From contig JBBDNV010000179.1 of assembly GCA_040877415.1 (NCBI GenBank), positions 1 through 12,278 of the forward strand: a stretch of DNA of 12,278 bases. The letters run 5' to 3'. Every line of letters starts with the position of its first letter. The stretch's first letter is position 1. Made by a program: the position numbers and the translations under genes. Of this stretch, positions 11,865 to 12,278 are shown in pieces. The notes under the pieces were generated by a model. The model searched no databases. It was not told where the DNA came from and was given only the letters and a program-made list of their open reading frames with translations. Source of the stretch: JBBDNV01 sp040877415. GTDB taxonomy: Bacteria; Planctomycetota; Planctomycetia; Pirellulales; PALSA-1355.

Positions 11865-12278
11865 TCACAACAAATGCCGCGCCTTGATTTCCAGGTAGCG
11901 ATTCACCAAAGGCGCCGTCATCTGCTCGGGAAACACGTCGAGCGACAAGACGCCCTGGCTTTCCAGGTCCGCCAGCACGCCGCGCCGCCACGTGATGATG
12001 TCACCCGCGGCGGCGGCCCGATACAGCGCCTCGTCGTCGCCGGGCGGAGGCGGCAGCGCGGCGTCAAAGATCGCGTGGTCGCGCAGCAGCACGCCCAAAG
12101 GCAAGTGGCGCCCGACGACGCTCGTCAAATACTGCCCCACCTGGTTTGCATTCACCTCGTCGATGATGTTGGTGATCAGGATCACCAGCGACCGCTTGCG
12201 GCAGCGCGAATTGAGATAGACGAAAGCCTCGTCGTAGCGCGACTCGACCAGCCGCGGAAAGCGGTCGAACGAGGCGTG
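11865..12278 (-). CDS. DUF58 domain protein, C-terminal part (runs off the right edge)
   Basis: The frame is open from the window edge to TAA and gives 137 aa. It reads FPRLVESRYDEAFVYLNSRC, then RKRSLVILITNIIDEVNANQ, then VVGRHLPLGVLLRDHAIFDA. The CRKRSLVILITNIIDE strand, followed by LPLGVLLRD, is characteristic of the vWA-like fold of DUF58 proteins. These usually sit in operons with a MoxR-type AAA ATPase and vWA membrane proteins and may act in assembly or maturation of envelope or metal-dependent complexes. Those neighbours would lie upstream of the right edge. The N-terminus is missing, so any membrane anchor cannot be seen. The C-terminus NRYLEIKARHLL is complete. Confidence 0.85.
   Translation of the reverse strand, partial: HASFDRFPRLVESRYDEAFVYLNSRCRKRSLVILITNIIDEVNANQVGQYLTSVVGRHLPLGVLLRDHAIFDAALPPPPGDDEALYRAAAAGDIITWRRGVLADLESQGVLSLDVFPEQMTAPLVNRYLEIKARHLL

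Overview
The window looks like a piece of a GC-rich planctomycete chromosome, probably Pirellulales-like. That assignment is an inference from gene content and style, not from a marker gene. It rests on a very large membrane Ser/Thr kinase with WD40 repeats and an N-terminal CPxC zinc ribbon, a small HTH plus Cys-knuckle protein of a type I associate with planctomycetes, a DUF58 protein, and many short palindromic repeats in the spacers.

Layout. 1-838: no intact gene. It holds GGTTCC hairpins, a CTCACCC/CTCTCCC-type dispersed repeat and a decayed Cys-rich (zinc-ribbon) gene copy (A). 839-5440 (-): a 1533-aa Ser/Thr kinase with WD40 and TPR-like regions. 5441-6445: a second, better preserved copy of the same Cys-rich fragment (B), its GGTTCC repeat, a 3' half of a tRNA-Asn abutting it, a short truncated ORF, a TTCATCC tandem repeat and a GGGACAGTCCC hairpin. 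6446-9140 (-): a TPP-dependent enzyme followed by methionyl-tRNA formyltransferase (fmt), probably co-transcribed. 9141-9533: two repeat families and a 33-codon N-terminal remnant of an AlkD-like DNA repair gene, cut exactly at a 25-bp inverted repeat. 9534-10535 (+): a D-2-hydroxyacid dehydrogenase. 10587-10853 (-): a small helical protein. 11147-11843 (+): a two-gene unit of an extremely acidic 74-aa protein and an HTH/Cys-knuckle protein. 11865-12278 (-): the C-terminal part of a DUF58 protein running off the right edge.

How it fits together. The intact genes do not form one pathway. The kinase stands alone as a sensor/signalling protein. The TPP enzyme and fmt share a strand and a short gap. 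The dehydrogenase points away from the TPP enzyme and could share 2-hydroxyacid or 2-oxoacid chemistry with it, but debris lies between them. The strongest unusual signals are in the spacers: paralogous gene remnants bracket the kinase as direct repeats, a tRNA half joins one of them, and an AlkD start codon region ends at a repeat boundary. Together these suggest repeated insertion and deletion. The most interesting candidate system among intact genes is the acidic/HTH pair.
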